DNA from: Zoroaster sp. YZ-2022
Taxonomy: Eukaryota; Echinodermata; Asteroidea; Forcipulatida; Zoroasteridae
Direction: 5' to 3'
Length of the DNA stretch: 64,000 nt
Assembly: GCA_029582265.1 (NCBI GenBank)
Contig: CM055817.1
Span: 58,467,152-58,531,151 of the forward strand
Made by a program: the position numbers and the translations under genes. The notes below the pieces were generated by a model. It was not told the origin of the DNA. It did not search any database and saw only the letters and a program-made list of their open reading frames with translations. Shown here piece after piece: positions 1 through 10,800 of this stretch (the first letter of the stretch is position 1; every line of letters begins with the position of its first letter).

Positions 1-69
1 TGACAGGAGATCAACTCATGATTTCAGTTTATCTATGAGAGATTTTTTGCTTCGAATAAAAACTGCAGA

Positions 70-123
70 ATGGGTTGGATATACTGGTTGTGTTCTGTAT
101 GTGTGTACCATGCAATGGACAAG
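70..123 (+). pseudogene. Signal-peptide first exon, copy 1, broken by a 7-bp deletion
   Basis: This is the only first-exon copy in the window lying upstream of the complete receptor exons. Compared with copies at 34182, 48832 and 56267, seven bases are missing just after the fourth codon begins (ATGGGTTGGAT joins directly to ATACTGG). The remaining 54 nt end in phase 0 rather than phase 1 before the GTAAGT donor at 124. Spliced to the exon at 4492 it reads into a stop within about nine codons. The 5' leader also carries a small deletion relative to the other copies. It could be a true null allele, an assembly error, or a relic bypassed by another first exon upstream of the window. Confidence 0.75.
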
Positions 124-226
124 GTAAGTTAATACAATCAGTCATTTAGGCATAACTCATCATTTAAGAGAAAGTACAAAATTGGTAATACTTGATTGGC
201 AAAATTATCTGCCCACTCTCATATCG

Positions 227-570
227 TCATTCAAGCCAATCTAGCGGAATTGAATGATGGATGTGCATCACTAAAATTACGAATGTAATTAAAGTGGCAA
301 TAAAGTGTGTCCAAAAACACAACCCATGGTTCTTCATTTATTAAACCTTACAGGATGTCCACTTTACAAAACAGAAATCTTCATTCAAATCCAATTATGT
401 GTTGCCTGATATTCCATTTCGGATTTGTCTTATCCACGCATGACTGCCAAATTCCAAATCATTTTCAGTGTTTACCAAGTAACACCTCAGCCAGCATGGT
501 ACCTCTAGTAATCCTTTACTCAAACAATGGATTTAATACCTGTTCTATGGTGACCATGTAGGGACAAACA
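227..570 (+). repeat. Intron-1 segment shared by units 1, 2 and 4
   Basis: The segment recurs at 35111-35380 and 59247-59580, always downstream of a first-exon copy. An open frame of 64-84 codons starting MSKN occurs in each copy, but most differences between copies change residues and one copy is frameshifted, so I read it as non-coding intron. Near 470-525 it holds one copy of the sequence that forms the 54-bp tandem array at 50815-51690. Confidence 0.8.
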
Positions 571-1000
571 AGACCTGGAATTACTGGAATTAAAAATTAA
601 TTATTTACATTATGTACTGCATAATTTACATTACGTGATGTGAAGACCATTATGGCTACAAGGAAACTGTATCTCATGTAGATGTTTATGGCCTACAGTA
701 TGATGTATACCTGTATCGTGTAAGGCTTAATGTAGCTGAAATGATTAGCAAGAGCTAAATTTATACTATTCACCCAAATTATTGTTCCTGTTTGACCTGA
801 AAACCATTATGGCTGCAATTTAATGAACTGTACAAATTATACACACGTATTCAGATTGCTATAAATTCTGTAAGGCTTCATGATGTCGAGAAGATTGGCA
901 AGGGACTAAATTTAATTCAGTCCAACGGCACAGACTTGTAACATGACACAAATATTTTGTATAATATGTACACGTTAATGAAGCTTGCTGGTCCAGTTGT
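571..1000 (+). repeat. Non-coding intron-1 segment shared with 60262-60600
   Basis: About 400 bp starting TTACTGGAATTAAAAATTAA matches 60262-60600 with small indels. No exon, RNA gene or transposon terminus is recognisable inside it. It marks unit 1 and unit 4 as duplicates. Confidence 0.7.
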
Positions 1001-1004
1001 GAGT

Positions 1005-1066
1005 GCGTCTGACTGTTAATCAGAATGTCCTGAGTTTCAGGTCTGACATAAACGCAATTTATTATC
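1005..1066 (+). repeat. Degenerate tRNA-like fragment, probably SINE-derived
   Basis: GCTGGTCCAGTTGTGAGTGC resembles an A box and a GACTGTTAATCAG stretch resembles an Asn(GTT)-type anticodon arm. The B-box region (GAGTTTCAGGTCT) is poor and no full cloverleaf closes. I regard it as an old tRNA-derived retroposon remnant rather than a gene. Confidence 0.3.
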
Positions 1067-1379
1067 CGTTCACAGCTCTCATCCCCGGCAAGTGATCAGT
1101 TCCAAAAAGCTTAGCTATTATTATTAAACTTACTAAATGCTATGAAGTACACACTTGTAACATAACCGCGCTAATTTTATTATTCTTCTTTATTTTTTTA
1201 TCCGTTCGAAGCTCTCATCCGCAGCAAGTAATAAGTTCAGAAAAGCTTACTAAAAGCTATTTTTATTAAACTTACAGACTTGTAACATGGCACAATAATC
1301 GACTGGATTTACTATTACACGTTATGGAAGCTCAGTGGTGCAGTAGTGAATTCGTTTGAATGCTATAATTTTATTACTC

Positions 1380-2300
1380 TGTGGACAAGTTCTCTGAGAA
1401 ACTAAAGGCTGTCCGTTACGATCGTGCAAGCCCCGATTTCGAGTCAAATAATTGGTATAGTCATGACACCAGCCAGCCGGTGAGGCTGTGCTGCCGCCCA
1501 GACGGTCATTGAGACTCGCTTACATCCTGCCGGCAGGCAGGGTACTGAGCTAGATGACTCAAAATGTAGTGACGGCGCGGGCACGGGTTTATGTTTCGTG
1601 AATTGTTTTTGAGAAATTTAGATTATGTTTTGAGTGCATAAAATTCACATTATGCCCTCTAATTAGGGTAAAAAGCAGATGTAACAAGGTTTTTAATTGT
1701 TTTTGTTCTTTACATAATTATTTCTCAGTCATCAGCAGATAATAAATGTCAAATATTAAAGTTTGTAAGACATGTTTCTTTATTGTCATGCATCTTAAAT
1801 AGGCTTGGGTGTTTTTCAGTATCCGAGAAGTCACCGAAATATATCTTTTAACCAAAAATCCCGAAGGATTTTTACTTTACCAAAATACTACCAAATTCGG
1901 TTTTTAAAAGAACACCACGTTTCTTTCGTCTCCAGCTATAGTCTGTATAAAAATCATCGAACTATTTTATTTTCATAAAAAAACATTAGTTTTTGAGTGC
2001 CGGATTAAGAAATTTCGCCGCCCAGAGCAGGGTAATATATCCTGAAAATCGAGGCTTACTTTCACTGGTTCGCAGTCACTGAGAAACTAAAGGGTTTCTG
2101 TTACGATCCTGCAAGCCCCGATTTTGAGTCAAATAATTGGTATAGTCATGACGCCGTCCAGCCGGCCAGCCAGCCGGTGAGGCTGTGCTGCCATTCTGCC
2201 GGCTAGCCAGCCGGTGAGGCTGTGCTGCCGTCCTGCCGGTCATTGAGGCTGCTTTGCCGGCAGGCAAGGTACTGAGCTATGACTAATAGTGATAGTGCGC
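1380..2300 (+). repeat. Intron-1 segment shared with 51960-52570 and 55080-55650
   Basis: The blocks from 1590 onward (ATAATAAATGTCAAATATT...) and the block at 1380-1540 recur in units 3 and 4, including the phrase TACGATCCTGCAAGCCCCGA and the GC-rich minisatellite. It is non-coding and conserved only as a duplication signature. Confidence 0.75.
2155..2255 (+). repeat. GC-rich 37-bp minisatellite (GCCAGCCAGCCGGTGAGGCT)
   Basis: Two to three imperfect copies of a roughly 37-bp unit containing CCAGCCAGCCGGTGAGGCTG. A shorter version lies at 1475-1515 and longer arrays at 52369-52520 and 55521-55655. Copy number differs between duplicated units. Confidence 0.75.
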
Positions 2301-2324
2301 TGGCACAGGTTAATTTTCAAAACT

Positions 2325-3180
2325 TCATAATAATGTGTATTCATACTGTGTTCGCACCTGATTCCATTCCCTATTTTCACGATAGATTTTAGCCAAATGT
2401 TTTTACTGCTCATGTAACTCTGTCAATTCAATATTCATTTTGGAGACATTCTGGTCCTTCTTTAAAAAAAAACCAGCTAATTTTGTGGATAAGATCAAGA
2501 GATCATTTTCCAAAATTGATTCAATAAAATTACACTGTATAAGTTTACATCGCTCACAACTGCTCACACAGAGCTTTCTGAGTGCAAAAGCGGGCCTCAG
2601 ACCCCACGCCATATGAGTTCGCTTCAATCGCTGGTTCGCTGGTTTGGATTTGCACCTCCCCCACTTTCAAAATCATTCCGCCGCCGTCGAACTGAATAAT
2701 ATTAATTTGGCTCTTTGCCAATCTTCTCAGCTTCATTAAGCCTTACACAATATACATCAATCTGAATACGTCTGCATGGTATACAGTTCCCTTATTATAG
2801 CCATAATAGTTGTCACATCACCAGCAGTACAGATAATTAATTGTTAACTCCAGTAATGAGTTTTGTGGAGCGCTAGTCTTGCTTGATGACTGTTAGCCAG
2901 TAATAAAACAATCCATTCAACTGTTGATATAAATTATGCGATACAATCAAAATGCTATAAGCGAGCCACCCATTGCGTTAATTGATAAACAGAAGACCTG
3001 AAAATAAACAGAAGACTTTAAAATTGGCTGAGTGTGACAAAATGTGCACAAATTGCCAAGCCATTCTCCCAAGTGATAACCATCTGAACACAACCAATTT
3101 GTATTGCATTATAAGGGCATCTACAACAGCCCAAAGACAATGCAAAAGACATACAAATTGGTATCAACCAGTTTGAACTT
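2325..3180 (+). repeat. Intron-1 segment shared with 53465-54430
   Basis: Blocks starting AATAATGTGTATTCATACTG and the later TATCAACCAGTTTGAACTGG-type sequence match 53465-54430 in the same order. No coding potential is convincing. It extends the evidence that unit 3 contains a copy of intron 1. Confidence 0.7.
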
Positions 3181-3560
3181 GAATGAACTATATAGACAGT
3201 GAATAAGAATAATGGTCTAGTACCAAGACACCTTTATAATCAGCCTGATACTCATATATGCATTCACAGTACATCATGTGATACACATGCGTAGTCGTGT
3301 ACAGTATGTGACCAGCCCGAATAACATAAATTTGCTTTGGTATATAATAACACTAAGTGCTTTCACTGACACTTGGAAAGCACTTAGCCTGCAATGCTTC
3401 ATACATTACGTCGGTGTAAGGGAAAAATCATATCGAACTATGAGAATACTTTATAATTCTCCATATATGTTTAAATAATATGCATTAGATTGCATCACAG
3501 AACTTCCTGAGTCATTGGGCGGGCCCCGGACCCTACGCCATATTTACAAGCTCTGCAGTA

Positions 3561-3632
3561 TCACCACTTAGTTGGTGGATACGTGCGCTATATAAGTCCA
3601 CACATTATTATTATTATTATTATTATTATCTT
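3561..3632 (+). repeat. 3' tail of the tRNA-Leu SINE
   Basis: ACCACTTAGTTGGTGGATAC followed by GTGCGCTATATAA and an ATT run is the 3' end seen in the complete SINEs at 21226, 41863 and 47723. The tRNA head is missing. Confidence 0.75.
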
Positions 3633-4025
3633 GTGCTCACTTTTACTTCCTATTGTGTCTATACTTGTAATACTCAATGCACATGTATGCTAAGGGGCCT
3701 ATGTTTACAAGCTCTGCTTCTCAATGGGTCCCTCCCTCTGCAGTATCACCCATAATAATGTGCTCACTTTTCTTCCTATTGTGTCTATACTTGTAATACT
3801 CAATGCACATGTATGCTAAGGGACCCATGTTTACAAGCTCTGCTTCTCAATGGGTCCCTCCCTCTGCAGTATCACTCATATATTGTGTTCACTTTTACTT
3901 CCTATTGTGTCTATACTTGTAATACTCAATGCACATGTATGCTAAGGGGCCCATGTTTACAAGCTCTGCTTCTCAATGGGTCCCTCTGCAGTATCACTCA
4001 TATCTTGTGCTCATTTTTACTTCCT
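3632..4025 (+). repeat. Tandem repeat, about 124-bp unit, just over 3 copies
   Basis: Units begin near 3632, 3759, 3883 and 4005 with GTGCTCACTTTTACTTCCTA and include CAATGCACATGTATGCTAAG. The array sits in intron 1. From 4025 to 4491 I see no further feature except purine-rich sequence. Confidence 0.8.
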
Positions 4026-4491
4026 ATTACATTGTGTTTATATACGCATAATATTTGTAATTAATTATGTTATTGATAAGTTCTGATACTGTGGAAATAA
4101 ATGAGCCTGATGGGGGGTAGAAGGGGCATATGAAGGAGGCTAATTGGGTAAAGAGGGGGAGGCTAAAGGGAGCAAACGCAGGAGGCAGGTACATCAGCCC
4201 TAACCTCCTGGATCTAGGACCTCCTGGATCCAACATGGTAAATATTGGATTGAGCATTTTGGTCGAGTCTAAAGGCACATCACAAAAGTAAATTCAATCA
4301 CGGAGTCCCAAGGGTCGATTCCATCACCGAATATCAAGGGTCGATTCCTGTGTCACAGTCCCAAGCAAGGGTCGACACTTGTGACAATGGCCGAGTCCGA
4401 TTCCTAGTCATTGTACAATGTACGTCGAAACTCAATCTGACTGAAACCGAGCTGGACACGGATACATTTACAACATATTTTCTCCATGCAG

Positions 4492-4899
4492 GAATACATG
4501 AAGTATGCTACAATGTGACACTAACTGGCTCCAACTCATCTGCTGTTATTTCAACGACGACTTTTGAACCGTTCTACGGCCAAGCGGGATTCTTGTTCGT
4601 CGAATACTGCTGGGATGTCAAAGTGTCATATGGGATGTTGATCAGAGCACTGTGTCAGTACAACATCACTGAAACATCTGATTATTGGTTAGAGCTGAAC
4701 ACAAACCACTTCACAAGAGATTTAGGTTTTTATTTCTCAACTCCGTTTCCAGCTGATATCCTTTCTCCTAATGACTCACTACAAATGATCATCTACAAGT
4801 ACGACTTGTCTTATTACGACTCGTCTGGTTTCTACAACGATGATGTTCAGGGTCTTTCGATGACATGTAATTTGACTGTAGTTCCTGATGGTGGCTCGG
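4492..4899 (+). CDS. Receptor exon 2: divergent CUB domain
   Basis: Acceptor TTTTCTCCATGCAG, donor GTACGT, 408 nt, phase 1 at both ends. It contains a CUB-like core ([12 protein letters not shown] followed by ALCQ) and four cysteines, with several N-glycosylation sequons. The frame stays open upstream to an ATG at 4350, so a non-secreted alternative start cannot be excluded, but that extension does not look like a signal peptide. Confidence 0.75.
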
Positions 4900-7800
4900 G
4901 TACGTATTAATATTAAATGTATGTCAATATATACAAATCAAGAAAGATGTACAGAAACCAACTTGCGGATATTTAGCTCATATAATTTTGTCATTAACTA
5001 AAACTTTGTTAATGTGATCCATTATTTCTCAAAAATAACAGCATGTCGGACAGAATAATTTAGTAGGATGTTTTGTACCGTCAATAACTTCAAATCAAGT
5101 TTAGATTATAATTCAGTAATTGTGTAATCGGGTAGTGTACACTCCCTTAACATTTACTAAATTTATTATCTTGATGATGCACTCTTGCCGTGCTGTCCGT
5201 GAGCTTATAAAGTACTATTAAGAGAGATTTAACCCTGACGCGACACACTGCCAGCACGCTCGCGTGCAAATATCATGTATGTGCCCTACAAGTTTTTCTG
5301 ACCGTTGTTTGCGGCATTTTATAATACATTGCATTGTTTTACAGGAGACATTTGTGGTCAAACCAACATCAACATAACCCAACCAGTTCCCTTCACTCTC
5401 AATATACCTGATTTCCGGTTCTTTGAATGCCGTTGGTTTGTTACAAGCCCCTTGGACACATTCATCTACGTAGATGTTGATCATATCAGTATATCAACGG
5501 ATCAGAAGTTATCATTTGAGTGGGTGATTGGTAGTAATGGTAACAAGACAACTCTTATACATGAATTCCCGTTGGACACGACACCGCCGTACGGAACATC
5601 CTTCTACTTCAGCGGGAACAACATTACAATATCATTTTCATCCCCGTTGTATATCACAAGTGCGCCCTCATTGAGAATGATCTTACGATCTGAAGATGAT
5701 GAAGGTAACAACTGAATCATAATATTATAAAGACCATAACGTTCCAATTGTCGCCGAACCATAATGGAAAACTTAAAGTGGTTCATTCTGTATTCCGGAA
5801 ATAATGTTACCAAGAAGAATAGGCTCACAATGTTATCCAGACCATTACTTCTACCAAAAGTGGCTGTTTATGTTACCTGATGTAATCCGGTAATGTTAAC
5901 TGATGTAATGATTACATGATGTAATCCGAACTCCTTAACTGGGCCATAACGTGGCCGTAAATATGTTATTTAATAGTACCCCGTGATGCTATTGTAACTG
6001 TTACCCATCGGATACAGGAGAAAACAACAAAAATCATACCCAGATCATAAAGTTGCAACTGAGTAAAACTGTAATCAAATAAATCACAAGGAAAACTTCT
6101 TAGGTACATAAATGAGAAAAAACTACTTGAGCAGGATTTGAATTAGTTACCCACAGCTCTACCAATTGAGCTATCTCATCTAATCCTAGCCCTATTGATC
6201 ATTATCGAAATCTGAGTAAACGAACAATTACAAAGATTGCCTTGACATGCTGTAAACCTTTGTTTTTTAGGTGTGTGTAATGATGAGCAGATACTCTGTA
6301 AGCCGGATAGGAAGTGTCTACCAATAAGAGCTGCTTGCAATGGCGCCTTGGATTGCCCAGATTACACGGATGAAATAAGCTGTGGTGAGTGGCAACATTT
6401 ATTTTTATATAAATTCTTAATAATTTTAGTTTTACCCATAAACACATGTATTATCTAGAGTCACTAGCTTTTGGGGTATCCACTAGTCGTTTTGGAGAAC
6501 TCCGCCACTCAATCGCATTTGTCTTATTTCTTTATACATATTTATACATAGTGTCGGAGTGTCGTGGCCGAGCGGTCTAGTTCTGGTGTTGCCAGCAGCA
6601 GGGTGTGGGTTCGAGCCCCTGTCGTGACACTTGTGTCCTTGAGCAAGGTACCATAATTGCTTCGTTCTTCGGATGGGACGTAAAGCCGTAGGTCCCGTGT
6701 GTTGTGTAATGCACGTAAAAAAGAATGCGCCTTGAGCACCACTTAGTTGGTGGATACGTGCGCTATATAAGCCCACACATTATTATTATTACTATTATTA
6801 TAGTTTTTGTATAATTATTGTATTGAGTGATTGGAAAATAATATAAACTGAACTAAACTGAACAATTAATAAGTAAGACTAATTGCGGTTACACCATGTG
6901 GAATCTCAGTTGAGTAGTAATTAGTTCTGAAAAGAACTGAAGGTACAACTTGACGTTTCGATCAGTGTGCTCTGATCGTCCTCAGGAGAATGAGTCGAGT
7001 TGTACCACCAGTTCTTTTCAGAACTAATTACTACTCAATTGAGATTCCACATGCTGTCACCGGAATTAGTCTTACTTATCATCCTCACCATGCAAAGCTA
7101 CAAGTTGAACAATTAATGATAGACATCTCTTTTACCTGAAAACAATTATTTTTGCCGTTCTTCAATCCTATCTTCAAAACTATCTTCCTGTGACTTCTCT
7201 TCAGTATCCGTCTTCATTTTTCTTTTTGGTTAGTGGCAACATTTTCCAAGTACCATAATTACCAGTAATGATTCGAGAACACTTTATTAAACATTTATTT
7301 AACCACATTATTACATGATAAATATATCACCTTTTCAATAGTAGTGTTATATCAACGTTCTGTTAATAATGAATCTATGTTACTTCCTCTGATTTGTTGC
7401 CCAGACATATGCGGTACTTCAAATAATCATCTGCGATTTGGAGAAGCGCTTACAATTCTGGGAGAATCTACCCAACAAGCAAACGGAAATCACATAACTT
7501 ACTTCGCTGTTTATTCGGGAACTTCAGTATCGTTTCCGAATACTAATGTCTCTTTAATCAAGCACCCGAATACTGAGCACCCCGACTGTGTTTGGAAATT
7601 CACTGAGCCGCCAGGAAGTCGAATCAAAATAGAGATTCTTGAATTTTCCAGTTTTTATTATATTTTGAAAGTTGGAAATGGATTCGATCCTTCTGACGGA
7701 GAGCCGATTGCAGTATTGGACGAGGATTTGCTGTACGTTATGGAGGTGTTGTCTGTTGATTCAGGAGTCTGGATAGTGCTGGAATCGAAGTCGTCGTACG

Positions 7801-10800
7801 GATCATTGTATAAACTAAGAATTGTACTGACGGTTTATAACATGACTGGTAGGTTTTATTTGTGTTTTATATTATTGATTATTTAAGCACATAACTGCTT
7901 TACATCTTAATTACAATAATATTACAATTAATTGGCCTATGAAATTATAACTTTTTAACTGAACCCTTTAAAATAAAGAAAGTTAGAAAAGGAAAAAATC
8001 AGTTTTAGAACTATAATTTATAAAATTACCGGTTGTTATAATTGTTTACAATTGTTTATATTGCAGAGTTACATTTAAGGTTCGCTGAACTCGAAATCAA
8101 TAGAGTTCAAAAATATTTGAATGATTTCGAATCTAAATGGCTTTAATTCTAATTTTTGATTTTCTTTATCATAATTTAAGAGTGTGATGACGATCAGTTT
8201 ATATGCCCATCTGGTCTTCAATGCCTTAATACATCGTCTATCTGTGACGGTCGACTGGACTGCGATGCTTACGTGGATGAATTAGGGTGCGGTAAGGAAA
8301 ACTACAGGAGTAATTTGTTTTCTCTAAAATCTTCCAATTTATTCCCTGGAGGCGGGCAATATTTGTAATAGCCAGTCATCTGAATTTTTTTGATGTTTTT
8401 TTAATTTTTTTATTTATATTTATTTATTTATTTATTTATTTATCAACGATGACTTTAAAGACCCAGACTGAGTGTATTAATAATCGTATCTGTCTCTTGT
8501 CTGGTCTAAAACAAACATCGTTTTTTTTTCCTAGGTGAGTGTGGTGAAGACTATTACGTATGTACATCAGGAGACTGTATCCCAAGGTACCAGCTATGTA
8601 ACGGACAGAATGACTGTGGGGACTTCACAGACGAGTTTTTCTGCGGTTAGTATAAGGATCAAACTGGGACCCAAGGTTTTGTTGGTGTCAAACTTTGTTC
8701 AGGTTAAACATTACACTTAATGTCAGACATAGGCTATCAAATAAATGCAGCTTACTGGTTTATATTTCTTGAATATCCTTTATAAAAAGGAAATGTGTAA
8801 ACCAGCAAAGAGAAGTTAATTTGAATAAGTTACATCATTGCATTTTATTCAAAGGTCTTTTATTCAATATCATATGCAAATCGATGGGTCAACCCACTTT
8901 ATAAAAATTGTAATAGTAAAACATAACACTTAGTACGCCAATGTAAACTGGAGACACTGACCAGATCTATTTAAGATACGGTCAGGCTGTGGGAGTACCT
9001 TTCAGTTTATTTCATTGATTGGAGTTGGTTCGGTCACCTGTAAGTGCTTTTTACCTGATACAAATTATGTTTGCCTTTTCTCTATCCATCTATCTCTCTT
9101 AACCATCTCTCTTCGTTTCCCTTCTTCTGCATCCGTCTACAATTGTGTTGTTCATTGTTGTGGTTTGTGTGTGATTCGCACATTTTCCAAGCATCCATCA
9201 TTTGCAGAAATGTTTTAAGAACACTTTTTCTCAATAAAACCACATTATTACACGATAAATGTGTCACCTTTTAGCGGTATTATCTTAACGTTCTGTGAAT
9301 AATGAATCTATGTTACTTCCTCTGATTTGTTGCCCAGACATATGCGGTACTTCAAATAATCATCTGCGATTTGGAGAAGCGCTTACAATTCTGGGAGAAT
9401 CTACCCGACAAGCAAACGAAAACCGCATAGCTTACTTTGCTGTTTATTCCGGAACGTCGGTATCGTTTCCGAATACAGATGATGTTTCTTCAATCGAGCA
9501 ATCGTATTATTTGCCTTTCGTGTGTGTTTGGAAATTCACTGAGCCACCAGGAAGTCTAATCCGAATAGAGATTTATGAATTTTTCAGTTATGATTATATT
9601 TTGAAAGTTTTTAAAGTTGGAAATGGATTCGATCCTACTGACGGAGAGCCGATTGCAGTATTGGACGGGAATTTGCGATACACGATGGTGGTGTTGTCTG
9701 TTGATTCGGGAGTCTGGATAGTGCTGGAATCGAAGTCGTCGTACGGATCATTGTATAAACTAAGAATTGTATTGACGGTTTATAACATGACTGGTAGGTT
9801 TTATTCGTGTTTTATATTATTGATTATTTAACCACATAACTGCTTTACAGCTGAATTACAATAATATTACAGTTAAATGGCCTATGAAATTATAACGTTT
9901 TAACTGAAACCTTAAACAAAATTAGTCAAAGAAAAAAAAGCATTTGCGTTGTTTATGTTGCCGAGTTCTTTTGAAGGATTGGCTGAACTCGAAATCCTTG
10001 GTGTTCAAAGAAAACCTAAACTAAATGTCACACCTGGAAGAATTTTACAAGAGCTACCGTATATCATAGGAGCTTACAATTAGGGTTGTATTAAATTGAT
10101 TCACAATGTATTTCGTTTCTCTGTTATTCGATAAAATAATCGAATCTACATGGCTTTAATTATAATTTTTTATTTTCTTGATCATAATTTAAGAGTGTGA
10201 TGACGATCAGTTTGTATGCCCATCTGGTCTTCAATGCCTTAATACATCGTCTATCTGTGACGGCCGACTGGACTGCGATGCTTACGAGGATGAATTAGGG
10301 TGTGGTAAGGAAAACTACAGAAGTAACTAGTTTTCTCTAAAATCTTCTTAATTATCCCTCGGAGGTGGGCAATATTTGTAATAGTCAGTCATCTAATATT
10401 TAAGACTTTAAAGACCCAGACTGGGTGTTTTAATGATAGTATTTGTCTCTATCTCGGTGTAAAACAAAGATCGTTTTGTATTCCCTAGGTGGTTGTGGTG
10501 AAGACTATTACGCATGCGCATCAGGAGACTGTATCCAGAGGTACCAGCTATGTAACGGACAGAATGACTGTGGGGACTTCTTTGACGAGTTTGTGTGCGG
10601 TTAGTATAATGATCAAACTGGGACCCAAGGTTTTATTGGTGTCAAACTTTGTTCAGGTTAAATATCAAACTTAATGTCAGACATAGGCTATCAAATAAAT
10701 GAAGCTTACTAGTTTATATTTATAAGATTTAAGGCTTTGCATGGTGGAATATCGATATTGTTTTGGTTTGCGATAACACCATGTGTCACTATCGCGAAGC

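Noticed and set aside
307..561. Conserved 60-84-codon frame starting MSKN in three units
   Set aside because: Differences between copies are mostly residue-changing and copy 4 is frameshifted; it lies inside intron 1 with no splice or promoter signals.
4350..4491. Upstream start of the exon 2 frame at 4350
   Set aside because: A strong acceptor at 4491 gives the phase matching the signal-peptide exon, and the extension is not signal-peptide-like. Kept only as an alternative.
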